Of a stretch of 5,777 nucleotides of DNA, positions 5,710 to 5,777 are shown piece by piece (position 1 is the first letter of the stretch; the number at the start of each line of letters is the position of its first letter). Source of the stretch: an uncultured Lachnospiraceae bacterium (GTDB taxonomy: Bacteria > Bacillota > Clostridia > Lachnospirales > Lachnospiraceae); contig CAKRHW010000035.1 of NCBI GenBank assembly GCA_934339365.1, positions 1 to 5,777 on the forward strand. The letters are read 5' to 3'. Position numbers and translations under genes: made by a program. The notes beneath the pieces were generated by a model. It saw only the letters and a list, made by a program, of their open reading frames with translations, did not search any database and was not told the DNA's origin.

Positions 5710-5751
5710 AATAAGTGTATGACCAATAGAAATGATGGTTATGCACTTATT
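5710..5751. repeat. 42-bp inverted repeat just upstream of the flavodoxin ribosome binding site
   Basis: Arms AATAAGTGTATGACCA (5710-5725) and TGGTTATGCACTTATT (5736-5751) are complementary at 14 of 16 positions around a 10-bp centre. On the plus strand the two exceptions are G-T wobbles; on the minus-strand transcript they are A-C mismatches. It ends 4 bp before the ribosome binding site, so it is either a DNA operator or a 5'-leader hairpin of the flavodoxin mRNA. Confidence 0.65.
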
Positions 5752-5754
5752 CTT

Positions 5755-5760
5755 TCTATA
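5755..5760 (-). promoter_or_regulatory. Possible -10 box for the flavodoxin gene
   Basis: TATAGA on the minus strand would start transcription near 5748, placing almost all of the inverted repeat in the mRNA leader. The matching -35 would fall just beyond the right edge, so it cannot be tested here. Confidence 0.25.
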
Positions 5761-5777
5761 GATTTATAGATGATCTG

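Noticed and set aside
5693..5746. 18-residue N-terminal extension of the flavodoxin (start MHNHHFYW)
   Set aside because: It would translate the inverted repeat and the GAGGAA ribosome binding site; flavodoxins start directly with strand 1 as MSKIKV does.

Overview
The window looks like chromosomal DNA from a low-to-moderate-GC, anaerobic, plant-fibre-degrading Firmicute, most likely a Lachnospiraceae-type gut or rumen clostridium. Three things point there: A/T-ending codons (ACA, GCA, GGA), Thr/Gln-rich linkers in a secreted multimodular glycosidase, and a clostridial-type short flavodoxin. The genus cannot be fixed from the sequence. Both real genes lie on the minus strand; I find no credible plus-strand gene, rRNA, tRNA, CRISPR array or insertion sequence.

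Positions 4466 down to 1 are one uninterrupted reading frame of 1488 complete codons that runs off the left edge. It encodes a secreted, modular GH5 (subfamily 8-like) endo-beta-1,4-mannanase. The order is: signal peptide, small module D1, Thr/Gln/Glu linker, GH5 module 1, Pro-rich linker, about 460 residues of beta-rich, probably carbohydrate-binding modules (A, B, C), module D2 (a second copy of D1), a (TTTQxx)6 linker, GH5 module 2, another Thr/Gln linker, and the first 24 residues of GH5 module 3. Modules 1 and 2 both keep the acid/base and nucleophile glutamates.

Positions 4467-5260 form an unusually long (794 nt) gap. Read on the minus strand it holds the flavodoxin terminator (5210-5241), an AT-rich stretch with palindromes and -10-like boxes (5012-5062), a second terminator-like hairpin (4901-4939), and a roughly 430-nt leader before the mannanase. 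The leader has several small hairpins, a long-range 8-bp pairing and tiny ORFs with ribosome binding sites. It could be a regulatory leader RNA, but I could not match it to a known riboswitch class.

Positions 5692-5261 encode a 143-residue flavodoxin with its own ribosome binding site and terminator, so it is a separate unit from the mannanase. A 16-bp-arm inverted repeat (5710-5751) sits just upstream of its ribosome binding site. The two genes have no evident shared pathway: one is extracellular mannan hydrolysis, the other cytoplasmic low-potential electron transfer.
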